Positions 1 to 9,067 of a stretch of 64,000 nucleotides of DNA are shown here, in pieces. Origin of the DNA: Chitinolyticbacter albus. Its GTDB lineage: Bacteria; Pseudomonadota; Gammaproteobacteria; Burkholderiales; Chitinibacteraceae. The stretch covers positions 1 through 64,000 of the forward strand of contig NZ_JANBVF010000007.1 of the NCBI RefSeq assembly GCF_024437655.1. Reading direction: 5' to 3'. The position numbers were made by a program, and so were the translations under genes. The notes below the pieces were generated by a model. It ran no database searches, had not been told where the DNA came from, and was given only the letters and a program-made list of their open reading frames with translations. How positions within the stretch are numbered: position 1 is the first letter of the stretch; every line of letters starts with the position of its first letter.

Positions 1-1482
1 GGTGACGCTTTCTATGCCCGCACCATCGGCGGTGCCGGCATCGCGATCGCTGGCGAAGGCGTTGATGTACACGTCCCCTTTCAAGGCTGCGCCGGAGCGG
101 GGGGCGGTGAAGGAGACAGTAGGCGGAACCGTTTGTGCGGGCGGTGTGGTCGGTTTCGGGGTGGGCACCGACGTGGGCCGTGGCGTGGGGGTCGCGATAG
201 GCTTGGGAGTGGGTACAGCCGTTGGTTTCGGCGTCGGAATCGCAGTGGGCTTGGGGGTAGGCGTCGCGGTGGGTTTGGGCGTGGGAACCGGCGTGGGAAC
301 CGGTGTGGGTCGCGGGGTAGGCGTCGCTGTCGGTTTCGGCGTGGGCGTGGCTACCGGTTGCGAGGGGCCGATTTCATAGATCACCGCTTCCAGGCCCTGC
401 AGCGTGTCGGTAAGGGCCCCTGAAGTCACCGCGCGCGTTTGCCCTGCCCTGGTACTGCCGGCGCTCGATAGGCCCACGACGGTTGCGGTGGCGTTGCCGA
501 AGCCGTTCAGCGAGAACGTGATGTTCTGCGCGCTGGGGCTCTTGTTCACCGCAATCAGGTACGACTTGCCGTTGTAGTTCTTCAAAATCGCATCGACGTT
601 GCTGGAGCTATACGCCAGATTGGGGTTCTTGCTGCCCAGGAACACCGGGGAGAGTTGCTTCAATTCCGCAATCAGGTTTTTCAGGAAGGCGGGATCGCCA
701 TCTTTCTTGATGTTGTGCACGCCGCCCGCGTCTTCCACATCGTAGGAATAGAAGATCAGGCCGGTGGAACCTAGCGCGATCGATAGATAGGTTTCGGCGC
801 GGATTTGCGCATTGGTCGGCATGCCAAACTGGCTGCCCGCTTGAATGATCAGCCAGACGGGCTTGGGCGCCACCTGGCTTTGCATGATCTTCAGCTTTTC
901 CTTGATGTCGTACAACGGGTTTATATCGTTGTTGAACGGGTATTGGTCATTCAGGAAGATATCGGCCGAGTTCCTGTATGCGCTGATATCGCGCGCGTAA
1001 TCGGTCAAGAACACGGGGTGGTTGGGGTCGGCCGCCTTGATCGCATCGTAGGCCCACTTGGTATCGGCAGGGCTCAGGTTGGTCGCTGAGACGGGTTCAT
1101 CCGGCAGGCCATAGCCAAACAGGAAATCAGAGCCCTTGACTTGGTTGATGCTGCTGACAAAGCCGCTGGCATCCCTGCCTCGGATGGCTGCTGCATTTTC
1201 AACATCACAACCGGGGCCGGCGGTGTAATGCAGGAAAAGGCCGTTGCTTTCTCCTTTCCTGAACGCATCGTTATTCACGCAAAACGGGCGCGATGCGGTA
1301 TTGATGCCCAGGCCCTTGGCCCCGGCCCAATCGGATTGGATGTATACGCTGATTGGAAAGAACTTCGCGCCGTTCACCGATACGGTTTGATCGGCGTTTA
1401 CGGTCACTACACTCTGGGCATTCACGTTCTGGGCGCAGAGTGCCGACAGCATCAAGATCAGGGTTTTGAGGGAATTTTTCAT
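1..1482 (-). CDS. secreted TIM-barrel glycoside-hydrolase-like protein with Pro-Thr linker and Ig-like domain (3' end outside window)
   Basis: The frame reads from an ATG at 1482 down to base 1 with no stop, so at least 494 residues are present and the C terminus is missing. Residues 1-22 form a signal peptide ending NVNA. Residues 23 to about 370 look like a clan-A-type TIM barrel: a GYGLPDEP segment resembles the strand carrying an acidic catalytic residue, followed by a 'DPNHPVF', 'DQYPF' and 'GLIFYSYD' succession typical of beta-galactosidase-like barrels. A linker of about 60 residues follows, built from repeated TPTPKPTA units, then the start of a bacterial Ig-like domain ([12 protein letters not shown]). 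The layout suggests an extracellular enzyme with a flexible spacer to a substrate-binding module. The substrate cannot be told. No strong ribosome-binding site precedes the ATG. Confidence 0.75.
   Translation of the reverse strand, partial: MKNSLKTLILMLSALCAQNVNAQSVVTVNADQTVSVNGAKFFPISVYIQSDWAGAKGLGINTASRPFCVNNDAFRKGESNGLFLHYTAGPGCDVENAAAIRGRDASGFVSSINQVKGSDFLFGYGLPDEPVSATNLSPADTKWAYDAIKAADPNHPVFLTDYARDISAYRNSADIFLNDQYPFNNDINPLYDIKEKLKIMQSQVAPKPVWLIIQAGSQFGMPTNAQIRAETYLSIALGSTGLIFYSYDVEDAGGVHNIKKDGDPAFLKNLIAELKQLSPVFLGSKNPNLAYSSSNVDAILKNYNGKSYLIAVNKSPSAQNITFSLNGFGNATATVVGLSSAGSTRAGQTRAVTSGALTDTLQGLEAVIYEIGPSQPVATPTPKPTATPTPRPTPVPTPVPTPKPTATPTPKPTAIPTPKPTAVPTPKPIATPTPRPTSVPTPKPTTPPAQTVPPTVSFTAPRSGAALKGDVYINAFASDRDAGTADGAGIESVT
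193..345 (-). repeat. tandem-like Pro-Thr coding repeat (low-complexity linker)
   Basis: On the minus strand this stretch codes for imperfect repeats of [16 protein letters not shown] type. At the DNA level it is an alternation of GTGGG, GTAGG and CGTCGG units. Such linkers are common in secreted polysaccharide-degrading enzymes. Repeat number may vary between strains by slippage; 12-base units would keep the frame. Confidence 0.7.
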
Positions 1483-1692
1483 GGATTGATCGCCAATGAT
1501 TGAAGTTTCAATGTGGCAAGCAGCGGAGAGGCATTGATTGTGGCGCATGCGAAAAACATACACGGCGCCCTCTATCGGTACTTTGTGTCCGTTCACGCCA
1601 TGCCGCTGCGTACCGGAATCGTTCCTTCATCGACTGCGTTTAAAGCCGGAACGCCACGCTCCGTACCCCTTTCTTGATCAAAACCACAACAA

Positions 1693-1720
1693 AAAAGCCC
1701 TCCACGAACGGAGGGCTTTT
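1693..1720 (-). terminator. intrinsic terminator of slyD
   Basis: An 11-bp perfect stem (AAAAGCCCTCC / GGAGGGCTTTT) with a 6-base loop lies about 20 bases past the slyD stop. On the minus strand it ends in a T-run, the usual rho-independent form. Confidence 0.85.
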
Positions 1721-1739
1721 CTATCGGCTTGGCGGCAGC

Positions 1740-2216
1740 TCAGTGATGATGCCCGTGTTCGCCATGCACATGCTGGTGGGCGATTTCCTCGGCCGTGGCT
1801 ACGCGCACGTCCAGCACCTTGAGGCTGAAGCGCATGGTCTTTCCGCACAGCGGGTGGTTGCCATCGAGCAGCACGGTGGGGCCCTTGATCTTGGTCACGA
1901 AGTAGTAGCGCGCCTCGCCATCCGGCCCAGGGCGCTGGATCTGGCCACCGACCTTGATGCCGGGCGGGAAATCGGCCTTGGGCATGCTGGTGACCAGCGC
2001 CTCGTCGCGCTCACCGAAAGCGTCTGCGGGGGCCAGCTCCACCGTGGTCTGGAAACCGGCTTCGTGGCCTTCCAGCGCAGCTTCCAACTTGGGGAACAGG
2101 TTGTCGTAGCCGCCGTGCAGGTAGGCCGTCGGTTGCTTGCCCTCGTCGTAGACGAAGCCATTGATATCGGTGACTTTCAAACGCACGGTAACGGCGGTGT
2201 TCTGGGTGATCTTCAT
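1740..2216 (-). CDS. slyD: SlyD-type FKBP peptidyl-prolyl cis-trans isomerase
   Basis: The product has 158 residues. The N-terminal half-domain of an FKBP (VTVRLKVTD) is followed by the inserted chaperone flap (about 70-125) and the return to FKBP strands (TMRFSLKVLDVR). The tail after residue 140 is His-rich (HQHVHGEHGHHH), as in SlyD, where it binds nickel. SlyD catalyses prolyl isomerisation, acts as a cytosolic chaperone and helps deliver nickel to hydrogenase. The C-terminal tail is shorter than in E. coli SlyD (196 residues). The gene stands alone with its own terminator. Confidence 0.93.
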   Translation of the reverse strand: MKITQNTAVTVRLKVTDINGFVYDEGKQPTAYLHGGYDNLFPKLEAALEGHEAGFQTTVELAPADAFGERDEALVTSMPKADFPPGIKVGGQIQRPGPDGEARYYFVTKIKGPTVLLDGNHPLCGKTMRFSLKVLDVRVATAEEIAHQHVHGEHGHHH

Positions 2217-2614
2217 AAGGCAAAGAGGCTGAGTGGAAGGCCAGAAGGTTCGCCCTTCTGCTTGGGAGTGTCAACTTGCCGGGGCAAGTTATCCCGGTAT
2301 CGCGCCTCGGCCACCAAGCGGCATGCGCCTGTGCAAGGCGGGGCAGGATAGCGTGTTGCCTGCGGTTCGAAACAAAGTCGGGAACGCAGCGTACACGTCG
2401 CCCCCTACCCAACCGTCCATCGATTGCATCCTGTCCATGTAACTGCTGCCGGAAATGAATCGCTAGGCTGGTGGTCTTCCTCTACGTTTTTTAGTTTTAC
2501 GGCTTTGGCTTGCCTGTAGCGCAGTAGCCCACCACAGCGCGCCTGGATGCAGGCACACCGCATCGTTGGCTCATGCTGCCACAGGCGAAGCCACCCAGGC
2601 CGTGAGGAGCTGCC
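2217..2614. other. intergenic region between divergent slyD and the autotransporter gene
   Basis: These 398 bases hold the upstream regions of two divergent genes. Short open frames here lack ribosome-binding sites and family character. The only clear signal is GAGGAG at 2604-2609 in front of the TTG start at 2615. I found no convincing sigma-70 promoter or RNA gene. Confidence 0.5.
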
Positions 2615-4111
2615 TTGCCGACCAAGCTGCTTACCCGAGTGTGCCCTGGCCAGCTGCGAGTTTGGCGCACCCTGCTCACCCGCCGTGGCAAGGTGCTGCA
2701 GCAATGCATGCTGCCGCTGCTGGTGGCCATACCGCTGCTGCCCGCGCATGGGGCGGGCAGCCCGCCGCCGCGCTACGTAAGGGCGCTGTCGCTTTCAGCT
2801 GATGGTGCAACTTCCGTGGCCCTGCCCAGTGGCAGCGATGACGCACCCTTTGTCGATGCCACCCTCATCAACGTGCAGCCGGCCGAGGCGGGTATGGCCG
2901 TGCTCAGTGCCTCCCAGCCGGATCAGGTGGCCGATACGCTGGCGCCACCACCGCGCCGCTTTGCCTTGGCCTTTACCGCTACGCGCGGTTTTGCCGGGGC
3001 GGTAGTCGTGACCTGCGCAATGCGCGATGCCGCCGGCGTGGTCTCGCTGGTGGAGATCGAAATCGAGATCGATCCCCGGCGCGATCCAGCGCTGGAATCC
3101 GATGCCCCCGCGCTGATCGGCGCGCAAAGCCGTTTGGCGCAGCGCTTCGCGGCCACGCAGCTTGGCAATATCGGGCCACGCCTGCCGCGCTTGCATGATC
3201 CGGAAACCACGCGCAACAGCGGCACGATGAAACTGCGCCTGAACGGCAGCACGGTGCCGCTACGCGAGCAACGCGCGCTGGAAGGCCTGGCAGACAAGCT
3301 GCCGGGAATGACGCTGTGGAGTGCCGGCACGCTCTACGTCGACGCGCAGGACGAAGGCGTCGATATCAGTACCGGCGGTTTGACGGTGGGGAGCGACTAT
3401 CTGATCAACCGCTTTTTCACCGCCGGCATCGGCCTGGGCTATGGCTACGGCACGAACGAGGTCGGCTGGGGCAGTGCCGAGCGGGCTCGCTCCACGTCGG
3501 CCACGATTTACGGCAGCTTGCGGCCCTGGCCATCCTTTTACCTCGACGCCATGCTGGGCTACGGCAAGCTGCGCTTCGATCCTCGTCGGCTGCGTGACGA
3601 AGATGGCGCCATGGCCCAGTCAGAGCGGCCAGGCGGGCAAGCCTACGGCTCTTTGTCGGTGGGCTACGACTACCGCCTGGATGGGCTGCGCGTCAGCCCG
3701 TATGGGCGCCTGGAGCTGGTACACACCCAGCTCTATCGCTATAGCGAAGACGCAGCAGCCATCGGCGCCCTGGATATGGCAGCACAGGATCTGGACAAGC
3801 GCAGCGGCAGCATGGGCGTTTATATCGATAACCCGGTGTCGTTGGGCTACGGCGCCATCACTCCTTTCCTCACGCTGGAATACCAGTACTGGCGCCAGCA
3901 GCGAGACGACGCGCTCTTGCGCTATGCCGATCTGGCCAATAGTCCCACCTACCGGATCAGCTACGAGCCGGAACGCGGCACGCAAACGTCGTATAGCGTG
4001 GGATTCGATTGGTGGCTGCCCACCGACCTGGCATTGGGCCTGCGTTACGACGATATTGCCGGGGACGAGCAAAGCGGCCGGGGCACGCTAACGGCACGCA
4101 AGCGCTTTTAG
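2615..4111 (+). CDS. autotransporter-type outer-membrane beta-barrel protein
   Basis: The product has 498 residues if it starts at the TTG at 2615, which has GAGGAG five bases upstream; no in-frame ATG is as well placed, although the ATG at 2705 would leave a shorter signal. A basic N-region and a hydrophobic core (LPLLVAIPLLPAHG) form a signal peptide. Residues 50-200 are a small domain of unknown fold. Residues about 165-185 (LIGAQSRLAQRFAATQ) resemble the alpha-helical segment that precedes autotransporter barrels. From about 230 to the end there are alternating amphipathic strands rich in Gly and aromatic residues, and the last residue is Phe, the outer-membrane assembly signal recognised by BamA. 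The passenger is unusually small, so this could be a barrel-only porin-like protein rather than a classical secreted autotransporter. Confidence 0.82.
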   Translation: MPTKLLTRVCPGQLRVWRTLLTRRGKVLQQCMLPLLVAIPLLPAHGAGSPPPRYVRALSLSADGATSVALPSGSDDAPFVDATLINVQPAEAGMAVLSASQPDQVADTLAPPPRRFALAFTATRGFAGAVVVTCAMRDAAGVVSLVEIEIEIDPRRDPALESDAPALIGAQSRLAQRFAATQLGNIGPRLPRLHDPETTRNSGTMKLRLNGSTVPLREQRALEGLADKLPGMTLWSAGTLYVDAQDEGVDISTGGLTVGSDYLINRFFTAGIGLGYGYGTNEVGWGSAERARSTSATIYGSLRPWPSFYLDAMLGYGKLRFDPRRLRDEDGAMAQSERPGGQAYGSLSVGYDYRLDGLRVSPYGRLELVHTQLYRYSEDAAAIGALDMAAQDLDKRSGSMGVYIDNPVSLGYGAITPFLTLEYQYWRQQRDDALLRYADLANSPTYRISYEPERGTQTSYSVGFDWWLPTDLALGLRYDDIAGDEQSGRGTLTARKRF

Positions 4112-4180
4112 CGCCGCCAACAAAACCCGGTGCGTGGTGCCGGCAAGGCGTGCACACGTCCCGGCAGGCGATCAATCGGG

Positions 4181-4203
4181 CCCCTGCAATCGTGCCGCAG
4201 GGG
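4181..4203. terminator. candidate stem-loop between convergent genes
   Basis: CCCCTGC and GCAGGGG form a 7-bp stem around a 9-base loop between the autotransporter (ends 4111) and the ycaO-like gene (ends 4261, minus). There is no clear T-run, so the terminator role is tentative. Confidence 0.35.
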
Positions 4204-4260
4204 TTCTCCAAAGCCTCGACGGATTGCTGCGCACGCCCGCCGATCCGGCCACGCGCAGCC

Positions 4261-6465
4261 CTAGCCGGATTTGGCCGCCCAGCTGGCCCGTGCCGCGTGC
4301 AGCTTCTTGTAGCTGTCGAGCAGGCGCTGGTGCCTATCGAGCCCTTCGAGCTGCATACTGGTCGGCGTCAGGCCGTAGAAGCGCACGCTGCCGTCCACCG
4401 ACCCCATCACCGCATCCATGCGCTCGTTGCCGAACATGCGGCGCAAATTCACTTCGTAATCGGCCAGTTCCAGCTCGTCGTCCAGCTGCACCTCCAGCAC
4501 CGCGCTCAAGGCCTGATAGAACAGGCCGCGTTCGAGCGTGTTGTCGTTGTACTGCAGGAAGGCGCCCACCAGATCGTGCGCGTCGTCGAACTGCTGCAAC
4601 GCGAGGCAAATCAGCAGCTTCAGTTCCAGCAGCGTGAGCTGGCCCCAGACAGTGTTCTCATCGAACTCGATGCCGATCAGCGTGGCGATATCGCTGTATT
4701 CGTCGACATCGCTGTTTTCCAGCCGGCGCAGCAGCGTCGCCAGCGCGCCATCGTCAAGGCTGTGCAGGTTCAGGATGTCGGCGCGTAGCGGCAGCGCCTT
4801 GTTGGTGTTGTCCCAGACCAGATCCTCGACCGGGTAGATCTCGGAATAGCCGGGCACCAGGATGCGACAGGCAGTGGCGCCCAGGTGCCGGTATTCGGCC
4901 AGGTACACTTCCTTGCCCATGCCTTCGAGGATGCCCAGCAGGGCGGCGGCCTCCATGGCGTTGGAGTGCTCGCCGTGGCCGGAGAAATCCCATTCGACGA
5001 AATCGTATTGCGATCTTGCGCTGAAAAAGCGCCACGACACGATGCCGCTCGAATCGATGAAATGCTCGACAAAGTTGTTCGGCTCGGTCACCGCGTTGCT
5101 CTCGAACGTGGGGCGCGGCAGATCGTTGAGGCCTTCAAAGCTGCGCCCCTGCAACAGCTCGGTCAGGCTGCGCTCCAGCGCCACCTCGAAGCTGGGGTGC
5201 GCGCCGAACGAGGCAAACACGCCACCGGTTCGCGGGTTCATCAGCGTGACGCACATCACCGGGTACACGCCACCGAGCGACGCATCCTTCACCAGCACCG
5301 GAAAGCCCTGCTCTTCCAGGCCCTGGATGCCGGCGACGATGCCCGGGTATTTCGCCAGCACTTCGGCCGGCACATCGGGCAGCGTGAGTTCGCCTTCCAG
5401 GATTTCGCGCTTGACCGCGCGCTCGAAGATTTCCGACAGGCATTGCACCTGCGCCTCGGCCAGCGTGTTGCCGGCGCTCATGCCATTGCTGACATACAGG
5501 TTCTCGATGAGGTTGGACGGGAAATACACCACTTCGCCGTCCGACTGGCGCACAAAGGGGAGCGAGCAGATGCCGCGCGCGGTATTGCCGGAATTGGTGT
5601 CGTAAAGGTGCGAGCCGCGCAGCTCGCCATCCGGGTCGTAGATCTCGCGGCAGTAGTCGTCGAGGATCTCGGCCGGCAGCGCATTGCCCGCGCCTGGCTG
5701 GAACCAGCGCTCTTCCGGGTAGTGCACAAACGGCGCGTTGGCGATGTCCTCGCCCCAGAAACTGCCGGCGTAGAAGTGATTGCAATTGATGCGCTCGAGG
5801 TACTCACCGAGGGCGGAGGCCAGCGCAGCCTCCTTGGTCGCGCCCTTGCCGTTGGTGAAGCACATCGGCGAGTGCGCATCGCGGATATGCAGCGACCACA
5901 CATTGGGAACGATATTGCGCCACGAAGCGATTTCGATCTTGATGCCGAGCTGGGCCAAGGTGGCCGACATATTGGCGATGGTTTCTTCGAGGGGCAGATC
6001 CTTGCCCAGGATGCGGGTATGAGCGCCGGACGTGGTATCGGGCATCAGCAAGGCCTGGGCATCGGCATCGAGGTTTTCCACCTCTTCGATCACGAATTCG
6101 GGGCTGGCTTGTATGACTTTCTTCACCGTGCAGCGATCGATCGAGCGCAGTATGCCCTGTCTATCCTTGGCGGAAATATCCTCGGGCAACTCGACCTGGA
6201 TCTTGAAAATCTGCTGGTAGCGGTTTTCCGGATCGACGATGTTGTTCTGCGACAGGCGGATGTGCTCGGTCGGAATATTGCGCGTGTTGCAGTAGAGCTT
6301 CACGAAGTAAGCCGCGCACAACGCCGACGAGGCGAGGAAGTAATCGAACGGCCCCGGCGCCGAGCCATCGCCCTTGTAGCGGATGGGCTGATCGGCCACC
6401 ACGGTGAAATCGTCGAACTTGGCTTCCAGGCGAAGCTTGTCGAGAAAGTTGACCTTGATTTCCAT
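4261..6465 (-). CDS. OsmC domain / YcaO domain fusion protein
   Basis: The product has 734 residues. Residues 1-140 match the OsmC/Ohr-like fold (start DKLRLEAKFDDFTVV, then GPFDYFLASSALCAAYFVKLYC with the peroxidatic-type Cys environment). Residues about 170-560 are a YcaO domain: the Ser/Glu/Arg-rich ATP-binding helices are visible as ALGEYLERI, QVQCLSEIFERAVKR and ALERSLTELLQGRSF. The last 170 residues are helical, as in E. coli YcaO (586 residues, without OsmC). YcaO proteins use ATP to activate backbone amides, for example to make azolines or thioamides; E. coli YcaO influences RimO-dependent ribosomal protein S12 methylthiolation. OsmC-YcaO fusions form a known conserved family in beta- and gammaproteobacteria, of undetermined role. 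No precursor peptide or partner enzyme gene is adjacent. The C terminus lacks a PxPxP motif. Confidence 0.9.
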   Translation of the reverse strand: MEIKVNFLDKLRLEAKFDDFTVVADQPIRYKGDGSAPGPFDYFLASSALCAAYFVKLYCNTRNIPTEHIRLSQNNIVDPENRYQQIFKIQVELPEDISAKDRQGILRSIDRCTVKKVIQASPEFVIEEVENLDADAQALLMPDTTSGAHTRILGKDLPLEETIANMSATLAQLGIKIEIASWRNIVPNVWSLHIRDAHSPMCFTNGKGATKEAALASALGEYLERINCNHFYAGSFWGEDIANAPFVHYPEERWFQPGAGNALPAEILDDYCREIYDPDGELRGSHLYDTNSGNTARGICSLPFVRQSDGEVVYFPSNLIENLYVSNGMSAGNTLAEAQVQCLSEIFERAVKREILEGELTLPDVPAEVLAKYPGIVAGIQGLEEQGFPVLVKDASLGGVYPVMCVTLMNPRTGGVFASFGAHPSFEVALERSLTELLQGRSFEGLNDLPRPTFESNAVTEPNNFVEHFIDSSGIVSWRFFSARSQYDFVEWDFSGHGEHSNAMEAAALLGILEGMGKEVYLAEYRHLGATACRILVPGYSEIYPVEDLVWDNTNKALPLRADILNLHSLDDGALATLLRRLENSDVDEYSDIATLIGIEFDENTVWGQLTLLELKLLICLALQQFDDAHDLVGAFLQYNDNTLERGLFYQALSAVLEVQLDDELELADYEVNLRRMFGNERMDAVMGSVDGSVRFYGLTPTSMQLEGLDRHQRLLDSYKKLHAARASWAAKSG

Positions 6466-6936
6466 GGAAGGGCTCCAAATTGCGCGCTGTATGATTTGGC
6501 CGCCATTATCCGGGTTTTTCCGTCGCCATCCCTGCTTGCCGGCAAAGGCTGCCGGCTACTCCTGTCGAGTCACCCTGGCAGCGGCTCCAAGTGACCATGG
6601 CCATCACCCGGACGGGATCAGCCTCGAGGCCTGGGCAGGCCTGCGGCGTGAGGCTGGGATTCGGCGCCACTTCACCCTCTTTCGTGTCGGCTGCACGCGC
6701 CTGCCCGGATCTGCCTGTCCGCCTAATGCAAGCCGTCGTGCGGGATCCAAGCACCGCCCGTGCCTCCAGCGTTGGCAGCAGCTCGCGCTGGAACCCGTGC
6801 TTGAACAGCAAACCATGATCTGCGCCCATGCCGTTGTCATCGCTCTTGCAATTGATCAATATGCGACGGGCAGTACCCGGGACCGCCCCCAAGGGAAGCG
6901 GGACCCGATCAAAAAACGACAATGGAGGATGACCAG
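6466..6936. other. intergenic region upstream of two divergent genes
   Basis: These 471 bases hold only low-quality open frames without ribosome-binding sites. ATTGATCAAT at 6851-6860 is a short palindrome about 75 bases before the next start and could be a regulator site. GGAGGA at 6924-6929 is the ribosome-binding site of the following gene. No RNA gene is recognisable. Confidence 0.45.
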
Positions 6937-8793
6937 ATGTGGAATTCAACCAGGATGCGGCATGTGCTTGCCGCACTGAGCCTGCTCGGCATGGGCCCCG
7001 CATTCGCCGCGGGCTACACCATCACCGGTGGCACACCGTCTTCGGCACGGCTTTCGCCGCTGCCGCACAACACATGTATCCCCGCCAGCTCGCATCCTTA
7101 CGATTGCACCTACAACATCGCATCGCCTGCCACCGCTGATGCCGCCAAGGCGTTCGATCAAAACAGCAGCACGTATTGGCAAGCCGCGGGCGAGCGTTCT
7201 GATAAAGACTGCCAAAGCGGCGGCTCTTGCACCCACGAAACCACCTGGGACAAAACCGGCTATCTCCGCCTGGATTTCAGCACCTATCAACTGGTCGATG
7301 AATACCAGATCACGCCGCCTGACGCGTTGTCTGCAGCGCCAAAGGACTGGACGCTGGAAGGGTTCGACGGCACCAAGTGGATCACGCTCGACCAGCGCAG
7401 CAACCAGAGCAGCTGGTCGCTGAATCAACCCGTTTCGTTCACGGTGCCGTTTCCCAAATACGCGCTGAAATACCGGCTCAAGATCACCGCCAACAATGGA
7501 GGATCGGCACTGCGGATCAACGATCTGCGCTTCACTTCCCCGCTGCTGGGCACCAATGTGCAACCGTGGTTGCGTTACTACGGCTCCGGTGATCACTTCT
7601 ACTCAGCCCGATTCGACGATCTGGGCTACGGCGCCGGCGCCTATGCGCTGGAAGGCCTGGAAGCCTATGTCTGGACCTCCAGCCAGCCGGGCACGGTGCC
7701 GATCTACCGCTACTACAACGGCACCGATCATTTCTACACCACCGATTGGAGCGAGCTCGGCAGTGGCCGTGGCAGCTATCGCTACGAAGGGGTCGTCGCC
7801 TATGCCTACAACTACGCCAAGCCCGGCACCGTGCCGCTCTATCGCTATTACAACGGGCGGGATCACTACTACACGGTGACCCAAGGCTCCTATTCCGGCT
7901 ACTGGCAGGAGGCGACCAGCATGTGGGTGGCACGCACGCCGCTTCAGCCCGGTGGCGCCCGGTTCGATACCACGGGCGATCGCATGACCGACGTCGCGCT
8001 CTGGCGGCCTGCCACCGGGCAATTGCTGCGTTATGGCCCCTACACCGCCCAGGCCTGGACCACGCAGGCGGGCGACCTTGCCGCACCGGCCGATTTCGAC
8101 GGTGACGGCATGGCCGACCTCGCCTACTGGCGCCCGAGCAACGGCAACTGGTATGTGACCTATAGCAGCAACGGTGCGACCGCCAGCCGCAACTGGGGAT
8201 CGCAAGCGGTGGGCGACATGCCGGTCCCGGCCGATTACGACGGCGACGGCAAGGCCGATTACGCGGTGTGGCGATCCACCACCGGGCAATGGTTCCATGT
8301 CCGCAGCAGCGATGGCGGCACGACCGGACCCTACTGGGGCGCTAGCGGCGACAAGCCGGTGATGGGCGATTTCGATGGCGACGGCAAGGCCGATTACGCA
8401 GTCTGGCGGCCGGGCACCGGCGAATGGCTGATCCGCAACAGCAGCACGCCGGCAAACAGCAGCACCTTTGTGCTCGGCACCAGCGCCGACGTGCTGGTTC
8501 CGGCCGATTACGACGGCGATGGCAAGACCGATGTGGCGGTATGGCAGCCCAGCGCCGGGCTGTGGCTGATCCGCGAGAGCACCACGGGCACGGTCAAACA
8601 GGTGTATTTCGGCGGGCAGTATGGTGGCCAGCCGGCGCCCGGGCATTACGACGTGGATGGCAAAGCCGATCTCGCCCTGTGGGACCCGAACTCCGGCACC
8701 TGGCGTATCCGCTATTCCTCGGGCCAGGCGGATTTCACCGTGCAGTGGGGTAGCAACGGGGATGTGCCGCTGGCCGGACTATTCATACGCTAA
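6937..8793 (+). CDS. secreted multidomain protein: discoidin-like domain, DUF5648 lectin-like repeats, FG-GAP repeats
   Basis: The product has 618 residues from the ATG at 6937; an ATG at 6922 is in frame but lies on the Shine-Dalgarno GGAGGA, so the downstream start is chosen. A signal peptide ends PAFAA near residue 25. Residues 30-205 look like an F5/8-type (discoidin) jelly roll (DQNSSTYWQA, YLRLDFSTYQLVDEYQI). Residues 210-345 hold three copies of a repeat around YRYYNGTDHFYT, the DUF5648 pattern seen in secreted lectin-like proteins. Residues 350-618 have about six FG-GAP/VCBS-type repeats with Ca-binding-like DFDGDGKAD loops. No catalytic domain is evident, so binding to glycans or surfaces is the likely role. 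Confidence 0.85.
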   Translation: MWNSTRMRHVLAALSLLGMGPAFAAGYTITGGTPSSARLSPLPHNTCIPASSHPYDCTYNIASPATADAAKAFDQNSSTYWQAAGERSDKDCQSGGSCTHETTWDKTGYLRLDFSTYQLVDEYQITPPDALSAAPKDWTLEGFDGTKWITLDQRSNQSSWSLNQPVSFTVPFPKYALKYRLKITANNGGSALRINDLRFTSPLLGTNVQPWLRYYGSGDHFYSARFDDLGYGAGAYALEGLEAYVWTSSQPGTVPIYRYYNGTDHFYTTDWSELGSGRGSYRYEGVVAYAYNYAKPGTVPLYRYYNGRDHYYTVTQGSYSGYWQEATSMWVARTPLQPGGARFDTTGDRMTDVALWRPATGQLLRYGPYTAQAWTTQAGDLAAPADFDGDGMADLAYWRPSNGNWYVTYSSNGATASRNWGSQAVGDMPVPADYDGDGKADYAVWRSTTGQWFHVRSSDGGTTGPYWGASGDKPVMGDFDGDGKADYAVWRPGTGEWLIRNSSTPANSSTFVLGTSADVLVPADYDGDGKTDVAVWQPSAGLWLIRESTTGTVKQVYFGGQYGGQPAPGHYDVDGKADLALWDPNSGTWRIRYSSGQADFTVQWGSNGDVPLAGLFIR

Positions 8794-8797
8794 CTAG

Positions 8798-8835
8798 CCA
8801 ACCCTGCGCCACACCGCGATGGTGTGGCGCACAAC
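8798..8835. repeat. 38-bp palindromic repeat, copy 1 (also terminator-like hairpin)
   Basis: The core is a perfect 10-bp stem GCGCCACACC / GGTGTGGCGC with a 5-base loop at 8806-8830, just after the stop of the upstream gene. A second copy in the same orientation, identical at 33 of 38 positions, lies at 10405-10442. No T-run follows, so termination is possible but unproven. Confidence 0.7.
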
Positions 8836-9067
8836 TGCCTGTGCCTGAGCTCGGCCGCTAACCAAAGGCCCTCCCTCGCGCGAGCGCGGCATCCACCCCA
8901 TAGACCTCGCAATAAACCCCGCAGGCAAAACGCTACGACCCATCGGGCGCTGTGCCGGATTCAAGCGCATCGACGCTCGCCGGCAAATCGATCGCAACCA
9001 TGAGCAAAGCCACGCTCATCGATCTTGCTTGGCTCCGAGGCCGCGCCATGGAAGGCCTGGGCCTGCG

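Noticed and set aside
4885-6594. Long open frame on the plus strand opposite the OsmC-YcaO gene
   Set aside because: It is a GC-rich shadow of a well-supported gene; its protein is His/Arg/Ala-rich without family features.
6851-6860. ATTGATCAAT as an FNR box
   Set aside because: The two half-sites touch; FNR boxes have a 4-base gap.
6506-7003. Minus-strand frame in the intergenic region upstream of the FG-GAP gene
   Set aside because: No ribosome-binding site, irregular composition, and it overlaps the real gene start.
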